Positions 8,417 to 16,920 of a stretch of DNA of 64,000 nucleotides are shown piece after piece. Positions within the stretch are counted from its first letter, which is position 1. Each line of letters starts with the position of its first letter. Below the pieces are notes generated by a model. It was given only the letters and a program-made list of their open reading frames with translations. It was not told the DNA's origin and made no database searches. This DNA is from Sphingobium subterraneum (GTDB taxonomy: Bacteria > Pseudomonadota > Alphaproteobacteria > Sphingomonadales > Sphingomonadaceae), in assembly GCF_014199435.1 (NCBI RefSeq), contig NZ_JACIJP010000004.1:186001-250000 (forward strand). Reading direction: 5' to 3'. The translations under genes and the position numbers were made by a program.

Positions 8417-10066
8417 TCAGCGCCGGAGCGACACGAGACTGTCGTTCTCCACCGTCAAAGCCGCCAGCGCTGCGGCGATTTCCGACTGACCAAATGGCTT
8501 GGCCAGACGCGGCAGGTGCAACACGTCATCGGTCGTCCCGGTATAGCCGGTGATGATAAGCACGGGCAACTGAGGATACTGGTCCTTCAGGCGCCGGGAC
8601 AGCTCCGCCCCATCCATCCGGGGCATTTTGTAATCCGTGATGACGACATCGACCTCGGCCGCATCCGCCAACAGGGTGAGTGCTTCCGCGCCTCCCCGCG
8701 CTTCGATCACATTATGCCCCAGATAGCGGATCATTTCCGCCGTGCCGGTCCGCACGATGTCCTCGTCATCGACAAGGATCACCGAAAGGGGGCGGTCCAC
8801 GGGCAGTATCAGGTTGACGCGCTCCGGCCCGCGCAGCGCGTCGCTGGCCTTTGCCATCGGCAAATACAGATCGGCGCGTGTGCCGTGCCCCGGTCTGCTC
8901 GTCAGGACGAAACGGCCGCCGAGCTGTGCCGCCAGACCGTGCACCATGGACAGCCCCAGCCCGGTGCCCCGGCCGGTTTCCTTGGTCGAGTAAAAGGGCT
9001 CGACCGCGCGGGTCAGCGTCTCCGCATCCATGCCGACACCGGTATCGATGACCGATAGCCGGATATAGGTACCGACCGGAAGCCCGAACGCCGAACCCGG
9101 AGCGATATCCACTTTCTCCGACGAAATCGTGAGCGGTCCGCCGTTGGGCATGGCATCGCGGGCATTGATGCACAGGTTGAGGATCGCGAGTTCGAGCTGG
9201 TTGGGGTCGGCGAGGGCGGGCGGCAGATCGGGCGCGGGGTCAATGTGCAACTCGACAGTGGCGCCGACAGAACTGGCGATGAGATCATGCATGCCCGCGA
9301 TCAGGTCCGCGACATCCAGCGCCACGCTCTGCAGCTCCTGTCGCCGTGCGAAGCCCAGCAGGCGCTGGACGAGAGTCTTTGCGCGGTCGGCCGCGAGCAG
9401 CGCGTTGGCGATCAGTTTCCCCGATCGGGGGTCCTGCTCGGCATATTTGCGCTGAAGCAGGTCAAGCGCGCCTGTGATGGGGGTGAGAAGATTGTTGAAA
9501 TCATGGGCCACGCCGCCTGTCAGCTGCCCCAGGGTTTCCAGTTTCTGCGCCTCGTGAAGCTGGGCCACCGCGGCTTCGTGGGCAGCCGTCCTGTCCTCCA
9601 CCCGACGTTCAAGCTCGGTGGTAAAGGCATGCAGTTCCTCCAACCGCGCCCGCGCGTCATATTGCCGACGCCGACCCCGAACCGCGGACTGCGCAAGGCT
9701 GATCAGCGTGGTGGGATGGAAGGGCCGTTCCAGAAAAGTGACGTTGCCCAATATCTCGAGATAGCGCCGCGCCGCCGGATTGCGTTCCAGACCGCCTTCG
9801 CGCCGGGTCAGAAGAACGAACGGGAAATCGGACCATTCGGGCTGGTCGGTAATCCACCGGGCCAGTGCGCTCAGGTCCGCGTCGCGCAGCGCCTCTTCCG
9901 TCACCAGCGCAAAGCCTGCTCCCACATCGAGTTCCAGCAGCAGCGCGCCAACATTGTCGCAGATTGCGGACGCGATCATCGCCTCGTTCAGCATGGCGCT
10001 TGCCACTATCGCATCGCGACCATGCGGCGCCAGCACGACCGCACGTTCGGAGTGCATCGGTGTCAC
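8417..10066 (-). CDS. Hybrid histidine kinase with degenerate N-terminal and intact C-terminal receiver
   Basis: Cytoplasmic sensor kinase of 549 residues with no membrane segments. Residues about 1-125 look like a receiver-type domain without an obvious phosphoacceptor. A coiled segment (RARLEELHAFTTELERRVEDRT) leads to a HisKA domain with the phospho-His motif GVAHDFNNLL near 190, then a HATPase with N-box (NLCINARDAMPNGG) and GTGLGLSMVHG. A complete receiver (about 430-540) has ILVDDED, the acceptor in VVITDYKMPRMDG, and LAKPF. Its ATG overlaps the stop of the KaiC-like gene (ATGA), so the two form one operon and presumably one signalling unit. The input signal is unknown. Confidence 0.88.
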   Translation of the reverse strand: MTPMHSERAVVLAPHGRDAIVASAMLNEAMIASAICDNVGALLLELDVGAGFALVTEEALRDADLSALARWITDQPEWSDFPFVLLTRREGGLERNPAARRYLEILGNVTFLERPFHPTTLISLAQSAVRGRRRQYDARARLEELHAFTTELERRVEDRTAAHEAAVAQLHEAQKLETLGQLTGGVAHDFNNLLTPITGALDLLQRKYAEQDPRSGKLIANALLAADRAKTLVQRLLGFARRQELQSVALDVADLIAGMHDLIASSVGATVELHIDPAPDLPPALADPNQLELAILNLCINARDAMPNGGPLTISSEKVDIAPGSAFGLPVGTYIRLSVIDTGVGMDAETLTRAVEPFYSTKETGRGTGLGLSMVHGLAAQLGGRFVLTSRPGHGTRADLYLPMAKASDALRGPERVNLILPVDRPLSVILVDDEDIVRTGTAEMIRYLGHNVIEARGGAEALTLLADAAEVDVVITDYKMPRMDGAELSRRLKDQYPQLPVLIITGYTGTTDDVLHLPRLAKPFGQSEIAAALAALTVENDSLVSLRR

Positions 10067-11568
10067 TCCGCTTCGACCGCCAGCAACTGGGGCGCGTCGC
10101 CCATGAGTTCCGGCACACCGCGCAGGACCCCCTGAAAGGCGGTCAGCGGCTCTCCCAATGTGATGCCCGTATGGTCGATCCGATATTCACGGATGGTGTC
10201 TTCGTGCGAGCTTGTCCGTTTCTTGATGACCGAGATGGCCCGGCGAACACGGCCCCGCGCCTCGAAATAGCGCAACAGGATCACCGTGTCGGCCAGATAG
10301 GTCACATCGACCGGCGCCTTCATGTCACCCACGAGGCCGTGCTGGGCAACGGTCAAAAAGGTCGAGGCACCCCTGCGGTTCAGATATTGGAGCAATTCGT
10401 GCATATGCAGGATCAGTTCCTGCTCACCGGGCATGGCGGCCTGATAGCCGTTGAGGCTGTCGATCACGACCGTCCTCACGCCATTTTCCTCGATGCAGCA
10501 GCGCACCCGGTCCGACAGTTCACCGGGCGTCAGCTCCGCCGCGTCGACCTGTTCGATGATGAGCAGGTCAGCATCGACCATCGCCTGAATATCGATGCCA
10601 AGGCCCTTGGCGCGTTCGATCAGCAAGCCCAGCTCCTCGTCGAAGACGAACATGGCCGCGCGCTCGCCGCGACTGACCGCACCGGCAATGAACGTCAGGG
10701 CGTAGAGTGACTTTCCGGTCCCTGCCGGTCCCAGGATCAGGACGCTGGATCCCCGTTCGATGCCCCCGCCCAGCAGGGCGTTCAACTCGGACGAATCGGT
10801 ACTCAGCACCTCGCGATCGAAGCTGATCCGGTGTTCCGCGGAGATCAGGCGTGGGAAAACACGCACTCCGCCGGTTGTGATGACGAAATCATGATGCCCA
10901 CCGCGATAACGCTGGCCGCGATATTTCACGACCCGCATCCTCCGCCGTTCCGCGCCGTAATCGGGGGAGAGTTCTTCCAGACGGATCACGCCGTGGGCAA
11001 CGCTGTGCATCGTGCGATCATTGGGCTCGCTGGACAGGTCGTCCAGCATCAGCACGGTTGCCTTGCTGCGCGAGAAGTAATGCTTGAGCGCGAGGATTTG
11101 ACGCCGGTAGCGCAATGATGACTGGGCGAGCAGCCGGATTTCCGACAGGCTGTCGAGCACCACGCGTTCGGGTCTTACCGCCTCGAACGCCTGAAAGATG
11201 CGCCGGGTGGTCTCCCCCAGCTCCAGGTCGGAGGAATACAGCAGGCTTTGCTGCTGTTCCTCGTCCAGTAGGCTCTCCGGCGGTACCAGCTCGAAGATAT
11301 CGATGCCGTCCAGCGACCAGCCGTGCGACGCCGCACCCGCGCGCAGTTCGTCGTCCGTTTCGGAAAGGGTGATATACAGCGACCGCTCGCCCGCTTCCGC
11401 GCCCGCGATCAAAAATTGCGTCGCGATCGTCGTCTTGCCTGTTCCGGGGCGGCCTTCCAGCAGGAACAGTCGTCCGCGCGCCAACCCTCCGGCGGTCACG
11501 TCGTCGAGCCCGGCAATCCCAAAATTTGCTTTCCCGTCGAACCGCGTTAGCCCTGCATGCATAGTCAC
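10063..11568 (-). CDS. KaiC-like double ATPase (RAD55/KaiC family)
   Basis: Two-lobed RecA-like ATPase of 501 residues with the KaiC CI-CII layout: Walker A GRPGTGKTT at residues 39-47 and GPAGTGKS near 280, each followed by catalytic acidic residues and a Walker B strand (ERVVLDSLSE, VRTVVIDSLNG). At the CII site where cyanobacterial KaiC has the phosphorylated Ser431-Thr432 pair, anchored on the conserved DT of TITDT, this protein reads Thr-Tyr (VTYLADT). No kaiA or kaiB is present; the partner is the overlapping hybrid kinase. Such KaiC-kinase pairs occur in non-cyanobacteria and are thought to act in stress or light signalling, but the role here is unknown. Confidence 0.88.
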   Translation of the reverse strand: MTMHAGLTRFDGKANFGIAGLDDVTAGGLARGRLFLLEGRPGTGKTTIATQFLIAGAEAGERSLYITLSETDDELRAGAASHGWSLDGIDIFELVPPESLLDEEQQQSLLYSSDLELGETTRRIFQAFEAVRPERVVLDSLSEIRLLAQSSLRYRRQILALKHYFSRSKATVLMLDDLSSEPNDRTMHSVAHGVIRLEELSPDYGAERRRMRVVKYRGQRYRGGHHDFVITTGGVRVFPRLISAEHRISFDREVLSTDSSELNALLGGGIERGSSVLILGPAGTGKSLYALTFIAGAVSRGERAAMFVFDEELGLLIERAKGLGIDIQAMVDADLLIIEQVDAAELTPGELSDRVRCCIEENGVRTVVIDSLNGYQAAMPGEQELILHMHELLQYLNRRGASTFLTVAQHGLVGDMKAPVDVTYLADTVILLRYFEARGRVRRAISVIKKRTSSHEDTIREYRIDHTGITLGEPLTAFQGVLRGVPELMGDAPQLLAVEAE

Positions 11569-11604
11569 CTCCTCGTCCCCTAACGCGAATCAGCCCGATA
11601 ATGA

Positions 11605-11618
11605 TCCCTCCGGAGGGA
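11605..11618. promoter_or_regulatory. 14-bp perfect palindrome between kaiC-like gene and fnr
   Basis: TCCCTCCGGAGGGA is a perfect 14-bp palindrome in the 211-base divergent region before the KaiC-like gene (start 11568) and fnr (start 11780). It is a possible operator; no regulator can be assigned. Confidence 0.35.
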
Positions 11619-11779
11619 CGACCGTCTGCAAACTTTTGTGAGGATCACGTGCCCGGATCGGCGGCTTCCCTCCGGTTTCGCCCTCTCCTGTACAAGCATG
11701 GACTTGTTTTCAAAGCAAAATATGCGGGTAGTCGCTTGGCATGCTTTCCATCCGGTGCGTGGTGGCGTAGGACGTGGGT

Positions 11780-12472
11780 GTGACCGACTGTTCGACCTGC
11801 GTGGTGCGCAACCGGGCGATCTGTGCCAGTCTCGATGCTGCGGAATTGGCGGCTCTCGGGAAGATGGGGCGGAAGCAAAAGGTGCGGCACGGACAAACCC
11901 TGCTGTGGGAGGGTGATGGCGCGCCTGTCGTCGCCAATGTGCTTTCCGGCGTGCTGAAGCTGGTGGTGTCCACCGCCGATGGGCGGGAGCAGATTGTCGG
12001 GATCGTTTTCCCCTCGGACTTCATTGGCCGTCCGTTCGGCAAGGAAAGCCCCTACAGCGTGACCGCCATGACGGATGCGGAAGTGTGCATCTTCAACCGG
12101 AACAGTTTCGACGATTTCGCTGGTAAGCACCCGGATCTCCAGCAGAAGCTGCTGCGCCGGACACTGGACGAGCTGGACCGCGCCCGGCACTGGATGATGC
12201 TGTTGGGGCGTAAATCGGCTTCGGAAAAAGTCGCCTCGTTCCTCCTGGAGATGTCGGAGCGTCTTTCGGGACAGGGTTGCGAGGCAGGCGCGCTCAACAA
12301 CGGGTTCGAACTGCCGTTCGGGCGGCAACAGATCGCCGATATTCTCGGCCTCACGATCGAAACGACGAGCCGTCAGTTCACCCGCATGCGGGAAGACGGC
12401 CTCGTCGATTTGCCCTCGCGCCGCGAAGTCGTGATCAACGACCGCGCGGCGATGATGGCGATGGCCGGCTGA
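11780..12472 (+). CDS. fnr: Fnr-type oxygen-sensing regulator (Crp/Fnr family)
   Basis: Transcription factor that dimerises when it holds a [4Fe-4S] cluster under low oxygen. Cluster ligands are visible: Cys4, Cys7 and Cys15 (DCSTCVVRNRAIC) and Cys103 (AEVCIFNR). A cyclic-nucleotide-binding-like beta roll covers about 15-130, followed by a dimerisation helix and a winged HTH with the FNR recognition pattern GLTIETTSRQFTRM near 195. The GTG at 11780 is chosen because AGGA lies seven bases before it; a GTG at 11774 is too close. The next operon is cbb3 oxidase, and both FNR boxes in the window (13279 and 21348) fit this protein. 230 residues. Confidence 0.9.
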   Translation: MTDCSTCVVRNRAICASLDAAELAALGKMGRKQKVRHGQTLLWEGDGAPVVANVLSGVLKLVVSTADGREQIVGIVFPSDFIGRPFGKESPYSVTAMTDAEVCIFNRNSFDDFAGKHPDLQQKLLRRTLDELDRARHWMMLLGRKSASEKVASFLLEMSERLSGQGCEAGALNNGFELPFGRQQIADILGLTIETTSRQFTRMREDGLVDLPSRREVVINDRAAMMAMAG

Positions 12473-12476
12473 TCGG

Positions 12477-12535
12477 AACCGGCCAGTCAATCAGAACCGG
12501 CCAGTCAATCAGAACCGGCCAGTCGATCAGAACCG
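12477..12535. repeat. 18-bp tandem repeat, 3.3 copies, at the convergent fnr/ompW ends
   Basis: The unit AACCGGCCAGTCAATCAG occurs at 12477, 12495 and 12513 (third copy with one A-to-G change), followed by a partial fourth. The last unit overlaps the ompW stop and its final Arg-Phe codons, so the array looks like local duplication of the ompW 3' end toward fnr. Confidence 0.8.
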
Positions 12536-13198
12536 GAACGCGGCGCCCGCGCTGATCACCCAGGGGTCGAGCTTGTGGCGTGTCGTCAGAACCTCGGTCG
12601 GTCCGGCATACCAGTGGGCGGTTGTGCGCAGGAAATAGCGTTTCACATCAACGCTCAGCGCCAGTCCCTTGTCATTGATTGGCACATCGATGCCGGCCTG
12701 CAGCGCCGCACCGACCTTGTCGTTCATCTTTTGCCGCGTGGCGCCGAGTGCTACGGCGGTGGCACCGGGCTTTTCATCAATGAAGATGTAATAGCTCGGA
12801 CCCGCGCCGACATAGGGCTGGATGCCGCCGTCCTTGCCGAAATGATATTTCAGCGTCAGCGTCGCCGGAACGATCTTGGCGTTTGACACCAGTCCCGCCC
12901 CCGCAAGCGCACCGCGCCCGTCGACGTCATGCTGGGTCACCCCCGCGATCGTCTCCACCGAGATGGCGTCGGTCAGGAAATATTCGATCGCGACCGTCGG
13001 CACGACATTGTCGTCGGCCTTGGTCTGCGTGCCCGCAGGCAGGCCGATCAGATCCTTCTTGACCGATGTGATCTTGCCATCAGGCGCGACCAGAGTGCCG
13101 AGCAGCTTGAACTGGACATCGCCGCTCTTGGCAGCGGCATGGCCCGGCACCGCCAGCGCGATACCGAGTGCGGCGAGGGGGAGTATGGTCGTCTTCAT
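12527..13198 (-). CDS. ompW: OmpW-family outer membrane beta-barrel protein
   Basis: Small eight-stranded outer-membrane barrel, 223 residues. A cleavable signal peptide (MKTTILPLAALGIALAVPGHAAA) is followed by the family pattern: DVQFKLLGTLVAPDGKI, EYFLTDAISVETIAGVTQHDV, LTLKYHFGKDGGIQPYVGAG and a terminal Phe (AGAAFRF), the barrel-assembly signal. OmpW proteins move small hydrophobic molecules and are induced by low oxygen through FNR in enterobacteria. A GAGGAG ribosome site lies before the ATG. The FNR box at 13279-13292 lies about 87 bases upstream and is shared with ccoN, so this gene probably belongs to the same regulon. Confidence 0.9.
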   Translation of the reverse strand: MKTTILPLAALGIALAVPGHAAAKSGDVQFKLLGTLVAPDGKITSVKKDLIGLPAGTQTKADDNVVPTVAIEYFLTDAISVETIAGVTQHDVDGRGALAGAGLVSNAKIVPATLTLKYHFGKDGGIQPYVGAGPSYYIFIDEKPGATAVALGATRQKMNDKVGAALQAGIDVPINDKGLALSVDVKRYFLRTTAHWYAGPTEVLTTRHKLDPWVISAGAAFRF

Positions 13199-13278
13199 GA
13201 GTATTCTGCTCCTCTGTTAGCGGGGCCGTATCTCGCCCGGCCGCGCCCGCAGCGCATTGATGGAACGCAAGTAATTCG

Positions 13279-13292
13279 TTGATCCCGGTCAA
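13279..13292. promoter_or_regulatory. FNR box midway between ompW and ccoN
   Basis: TTGATCCCGGTCAA matches the FNR consensus TTGAT-N4-ATCAA at nine of ten positions. Its centre is 87.5 bases from the ompW start and 88.5 from the ccoN start. A class II position (-41.5) in either direction would give leaders of about 45 bases on both genes. Confidence 0.8.
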
Positions 13293-13373
13293 TGTTTTCG
13301 CACCCGCACACGCCCATTAGCCACGTGGGATCGCGCGGCTCCGTCGTTGGCCGCGCCTAACGGGGAATGAACT

Positions 13374-15026
13374 ATGGACGGTTTGGTAATGAAGGCCGGG
13401 GGGTGGCTGGTGCTGGCCCTGCTGGCGCTTGGCATGGCGGCTGTGGCTGTCGATACGCCCTTTGCGGTGCATATGTGTATCGTGGCGATCGCCTGCCTCG
13501 CGGCACTGTGGTTCACCATATCGCGCGCCAATTATGATGGCATCGCGCGCGGCATCCCCAAAACATCTGCCAATCCGAGCATGTACGACGATGACCCGGT
13601 GCGCTGGGGAGTTATTGCGACCCTCTTCTGGGGCGTGGCAGGGATGGCTGCTGGCCTGTACGTTGCATTGCAACTGGCGTTTCCGGCCCTGAATCTGGGG
13701 CTGGAATACACGACCTTCGGCCGCCTGCGCCCACTCCATACCTCCGCGGTTATCTTCGCATTCGGCGGTAACGCGCTGATCGCGACGAGTTTTTATGTCG
13801 TGCAGCGCACCTGCCGCGCCCGGCTCGCTTTCCCCGCGCTCGCCCGGTTCGTGTTTTGGGGCTACCAATTGTTCATCGTGCTCGCCGCCACCGGCTATCT
13901 GATGGGCGTGACCGAGGGCAAGGAATATGCCGAGCCCGAATGGTATGTCGACCTGTGGCTGACGATCGTCTGGGTGTCCTATCTCGCCGTGTTCGTCGGC
14001 ACGATCGTCAAGCGGACCGAACCGCACATCTACGTCGCGAACTGGTTCTATCTCAGCTTCATCCTGACGGTGGCGATGCTGCATCTGGTGAACAACCTGT
14101 CGATGCCCGCGAGCCTGTTCGGATCGAAGAGCTACTCCGCCTTTGCTGGGGTGCAGGATGCGCTCACGCAATGGTGGTACGGGCATAACGCGGTCGGCTT
14201 CTTCCTGACCGCCGGTTTTCTCGCCATGATGTACTACTTCGTGCCGAAGCAGGCGGAACGGCCGGTTTACAGCTATCGCCTGTCGATCATCCACTTCTGG
14301 TCGCTGATCTTCCTCTACATCTGGGCGGGTCCGCACCATCTGCACTACACCGCGCTGCCCGACTGGGCGCAGACGCTGGGCATGGTCTTCTCGGTCATGC
14401 TGTGGATGCCGAGCTGGGGCGGCATGATCAACGGCCTGATGACCCTCAACGGCGCGTGGGACAAGATCCGCACCGACCCGATCATCCGCATGATGGTCAT
14501 GGCGCTCGCCTTCTACGGCATGAGCACCTTCGAAGGACCGATGATGTCGATCAAGTGGGTCAATTCCATGTCGCATTACACCGACTGGACCATCGGCCAC
14601 GTCCACAGCGGCGCGCTCGGGTGGAACGGCATGATTACCTTTGCGTGCGTCTATTACCTCGCGCCGCGCCTGTGGAGCCGTCCGCGCCTCTACAGCCTCC
14701 GCATGGTCAACTGGCACTTCTGGCTCGCGACCGTCGGGATCGTCTTCTACGCCGCGTCGATGTGGGTCGCGGGCATCATGCAGGGCCTGATGTGGCGCGA
14801 ATATGGCTCGGACGGCTACCTTGTCTACAGCTTTGCCGAAAGCGTCGCGGCCATGCACCCGATGTACCTGATCCGCGCGACGGGCGGCCTGCTCTATCTC
14901 GCCGGGTTCATCATCATGATCGTCAATGTCTGGGCGACGCTCGCCAGGAAAGTCCGGGACGAACTGCCGATGACCGAAACCCCCTACAACGCCGCGGCGG
15001 ACCGTCCGCTCGTTCCTGCTGAATAA
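13374..15026 (+). CDS. ccoN: cbb3-type cytochrome c oxidase subunit I
   Basis: Catalytic haem-copper subunit of the high-affinity oxidase that reduces oxygen to water and pumps protons. It has 550 residues and many membrane helices. Conserved haem and copper ligands are visible: LHTSAVIF (His122, low-spin haem), NAVGFFLT preceded by [18 protein letters not shown] with paired His, and [13 protein letters not shown]. An N-terminal hairpin (residues about 1-55) precedes the core, as in many alphaproteobacterial CcoN. GGGGA lies eight bases before the ATG. It is the first gene of a tight ccoNOQPGHIS operon, downstream of an FNR box. Confidence 0.97.
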   Translation: MDGLVMKAGGWLVLALLALGMAAVAVDTPFAVHMCIVAIACLAALWFTISRANYDGIARGIPKTSANPSMYDDDPVRWGVIATLFWGVAGMAAGLYVALQLAFPALNLGLEYTTFGRLRPLHTSAVIFAFGGNALIATSFYVVQRTCRARLAFPALARFVFWGYQLFIVLAATGYLMGVTEGKEYAEPEWYVDLWLTIVWVSYLAVFVGTIVKRTEPHIYVANWFYLSFILTVAMLHLVNNLSMPASLFGSKSYSAFAGVQDALTQWWYGHNAVGFFLTAGFLAMMYYFVPKQAERPVYSYRLSIIHFWSLIFLYIWAGPHHLHYTALPDWAQTLGMVFSVMLWMPSWGGMINGLMTLNGAWDKIRTDPIIRMMVMALAFYGMSTFEGPMMSIKWVNSMSHYTDWTIGHVHSGALGWNGMITFACVYYLAPRLWSRPRLYSLRMVNWHFWLATVGIVFYAASMWVAGIMQGLMWREYGSDGYLVYSFAESVAAMHPMYLIRATGGLLYLAGFIIMIVNVWATLARKVRDELPMTETPYNAAADRPLVPAE

Positions 15027-15039
15027 AGGAGCCCGAACC

Positions 15040-15816
15040 ATGGCCACTCAACCCGCTGAAAAGGGCTTCAGCCACAAGCGCCTGGAGCGCAATGTCAGCC
15101 TGCTCGGGCTGCTTGCCCTCGTGACGGTAACGATCGGCGGCATTGTCGAAATCGCGCCGCTCTTCTGGATCGACAACACGATCGAGAAAGTGGACGGGAT
15201 GCGCCCCTACACCCCGCTCGAACTTGCCGGGCGCAACATCTACATCCGCGAAGGCTGCTACGTCTGCCACAGCCAGATGATCCGTCCGTTCCGGGATGAG
15301 GTCGAACGCTATGGCCATTACAGCCTGTCGGCAGAGAGCATGTACGATCACCCGTTCCAGTGGGGATCGAAGCGCACCGGGCCGGATCTCGCCCGCGTCG
15401 GCGGCCGCTATTCGGACGAATGGCACCGCGCGCACCTCGTCGATCCGCGCAGCGTGGTGCCCGAATCGATCATGCCGCCCTATGCCTTCCTCGCGCAGCA
15501 TGATCTGCAACCGCGCGACATGCGCACCGACCTCACCGCCCTGTCGCGGGTCGGTGTGCCGTACAGCAAGGAAGAGATCGCCGCCGCCAATGATGACCTC
15601 AAGGCGCAGGCCGACCCCGCATCCGACGCGAGCGCGCTGCAGAAGCGCTATCCCAAGGCGCAGGCCCGCGATTACGACGGCGATCCGACCCGCATCACGG
15701 AGATGGATGCGCTGATCGCCTATCTTCAGATGCTGGGCACGCTGGTCGACGTCGACAAGGCGAACCCGCAGGAACAGGCGCACGCCGCCGCGACATCGGT
15801 GGAGAAGGCGCAATGA
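15040..15816 (+). CDS. ccoO: cbb3-type oxidase subunit II, monohaem cytochrome c
   Basis: Membrane-anchored cytochrome c that passes electrons to CcoN. One N-terminal helix ([22 protein letters not shown]), then the haem motif CYVCHSQ near residue 71 and the conserved [16 protein letters not shown] and [19 protein letters not shown] segments; the axial Met lies in SIMPPYAFL. At 258 residues it is slightly longer than average, with a variable Ala/Asp-rich insertion near 185-205. AGGAGCCCGAACC upstream provides the ribosome site. Its last codons overlap ccoQ (CAATGA). Confidence 0.97.
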   Translation: MATQPAEKGFSHKRLERNVSLLGLLALVTVTIGGIVEIAPLFWIDNTIEKVDGMRPYTPLELAGRNIYIREGCYVCHSQMIRPFRDEVERYGHYSLSAESMYDHPFQWGSKRTGPDLARVGGRYSDEWHRAHLVDPRSVVPESIMPPYAFLAQHDLQPRDMRTDLTALSRVGVPYSKEEIAAANDDLKAQADPASDASALQKRYPKAQARDYDGDPTRITEMDALIAYLQMLGTLVDVDKANPQEQAHAAATSVEKAQ

Positions 15817-15971
15817 CCTACGACACCGCCCGACACTTCGCCGACAGCCTGGGACTGGTCGTGATGGCGATCCTGTTCCTGGGGCTCGTGGCCTGGCCTT
15901 TCCGCAAGGGCGCACGCCGCCGCAACGAGGAAGCCGCTCACATGATCTTCAAGGAAGACGACCATGGTTGA
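15813..15971 (+). CDS. ccoQ: cbb3-type oxidase subunit CcoQ/FixQ
   Basis: A 52-residue single-helix subunit. [19 protein letters not shown] leads into the membrane helix ([16 protein letters not shown]), followed by a basic stretch [16 protein letters not shown]. CcoQ stabilises the assembled oxidase. The start overlaps the ccoO stop and the end overlaps the ccoP start, as usual in this operon. Assignment rests on size, helix pattern and position. Confidence 0.88.
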   Translation: MTYDTARHFADSLGLVVMAILFLGLVAWPFRKGARRRNEEAAHMIFKEDDHG

Positions 15972-16920
15972 CCAGAAACGCATCGATGAAGCCACCGGCA
16001 CGAGCACGGTCGGCCATGAATGGGACGGCATCGAGGAGCTGAACACGCCGCTGCCGCGCTGGTGGTTGTGGACATTCTACCTGACCATCGTCTGGGCGAT
16101 CGGCTATGTCATCCTCTACCCCGCCTGGCCGATGATCCACAGCGCCACCAAAGGCGTGCTGGGGTGGAGCAGCCGGGGGCAACTGGAGCAGGAACTCGAC
16201 GCGCAGACCGCGCGCCGCGCGCCCACGCTCAACGCCATCGCCGCGACGCCGATCGCTGATCTCCCGACCAAGCCACAGTTGATGCAGGCAGCGGTGCAGG
16301 GCGGCGGCGCGGCTTTCCGTGTCCACTGCGTCCAGTGCCATGGATCGGGAGGGGCAGGGGTGAAGAAGCTTTATCCGAATTTGACCGACGACGACTGGCT
16401 GTGGGGCGGCGATCTGGCGACGGTGCAGTACACAATCGCCAACGGTATCCGGAACCCGGATCACGCCGAAACACGGATGAGCCAGATGCCCGCTTTCGGC
16501 CATGACGGCATTCTCAATCCGGCACAGATCGCCGACGCGGTCAGCTTCGTGCGCACCCTCAGCAAACAGGAAAAGCCCAGCGCGTCCTCGGCGCGGGGCG
16601 GTGCGATCTTCGCCGCCAACTGTGCCGTTTGCCATGGTCCCAATGGCGACGGCGGGCGCACGGTGGGCGCGCCGAAGCTCAACGACGCCATCTGGCTTTA
16701 TGGCGGCGACCGGGACAGCATCGCCGCGACGATCACCCAGCCCCGCAACGGCGTCATGCCGCGCTGGGGCAACCGGCTCGATCCGGTCACGATCAAGATG
16801 CTCGCTGCCTATGTGTATTCGCTCGGTGGCGGAGAAAAAGCGCCCGTTCTGGCTGCCACATCGGCCCCCGCGCCGACGGAAGCCCAACCCGAAGGACAGG
16901 GAAGCAATGGCAAGCCCTGA
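15964..16920 (+). CDS. ccoP: cbb3-type oxidase subunit III, dihaem cytochrome c
   Basis: Electron-entry subunit with two cytochrome c domains. An N-terminal membrane helix (LPRWWLWTFYLTIVWAIGYV) follows the typical EWDGIEELNTPLPRWW. Haem motifs are VHCVQCHGS near residue 125 and ANCAVCHGP near 220, with axial methionines in SQMPAFGHDG and GVMPRWGNRL. 318 residues, ending in a Pro/Ala/Glu-rich tail. It overlaps ccoQ by 8 bases and ccoG by 14, so translation is coupled. Confidence 0.97.
   Translation: MVDQKRIDEATGTSTVGHEWDGIEELNTPLPRWWLWTFYLTIVWAIGYVILYPAWPMIHSATKGVLGWSSRGQLEQELDAQTARRAPTLNAIAATPIADLPTKPQLMQAAVQGGGAAFRVHCVQCHGSGGAGVKKLYPNLTDDDWLWGGDLATVQYTIANGIRNPDHAETRMSQMPAFGHDGILNPAQIADAVSFVRTLSKQEKPSASSARGGAIFAANCAVCHGPNGDGGRTVGAPKLNDAIWLYGGDRDSIAATITQPRNGVMPRWGNRLDPVTIKMLAAYVYSLGGGEKAPVLAATSAPAPTEAQPEGQGSNGKP

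Noticed and set aside
16502..16906. CcoG extended upstream through ccoP
   Set aside because: The frame is open only because of ccoP codon bias; the family start is at 16907 and the operon uses short overlaps.
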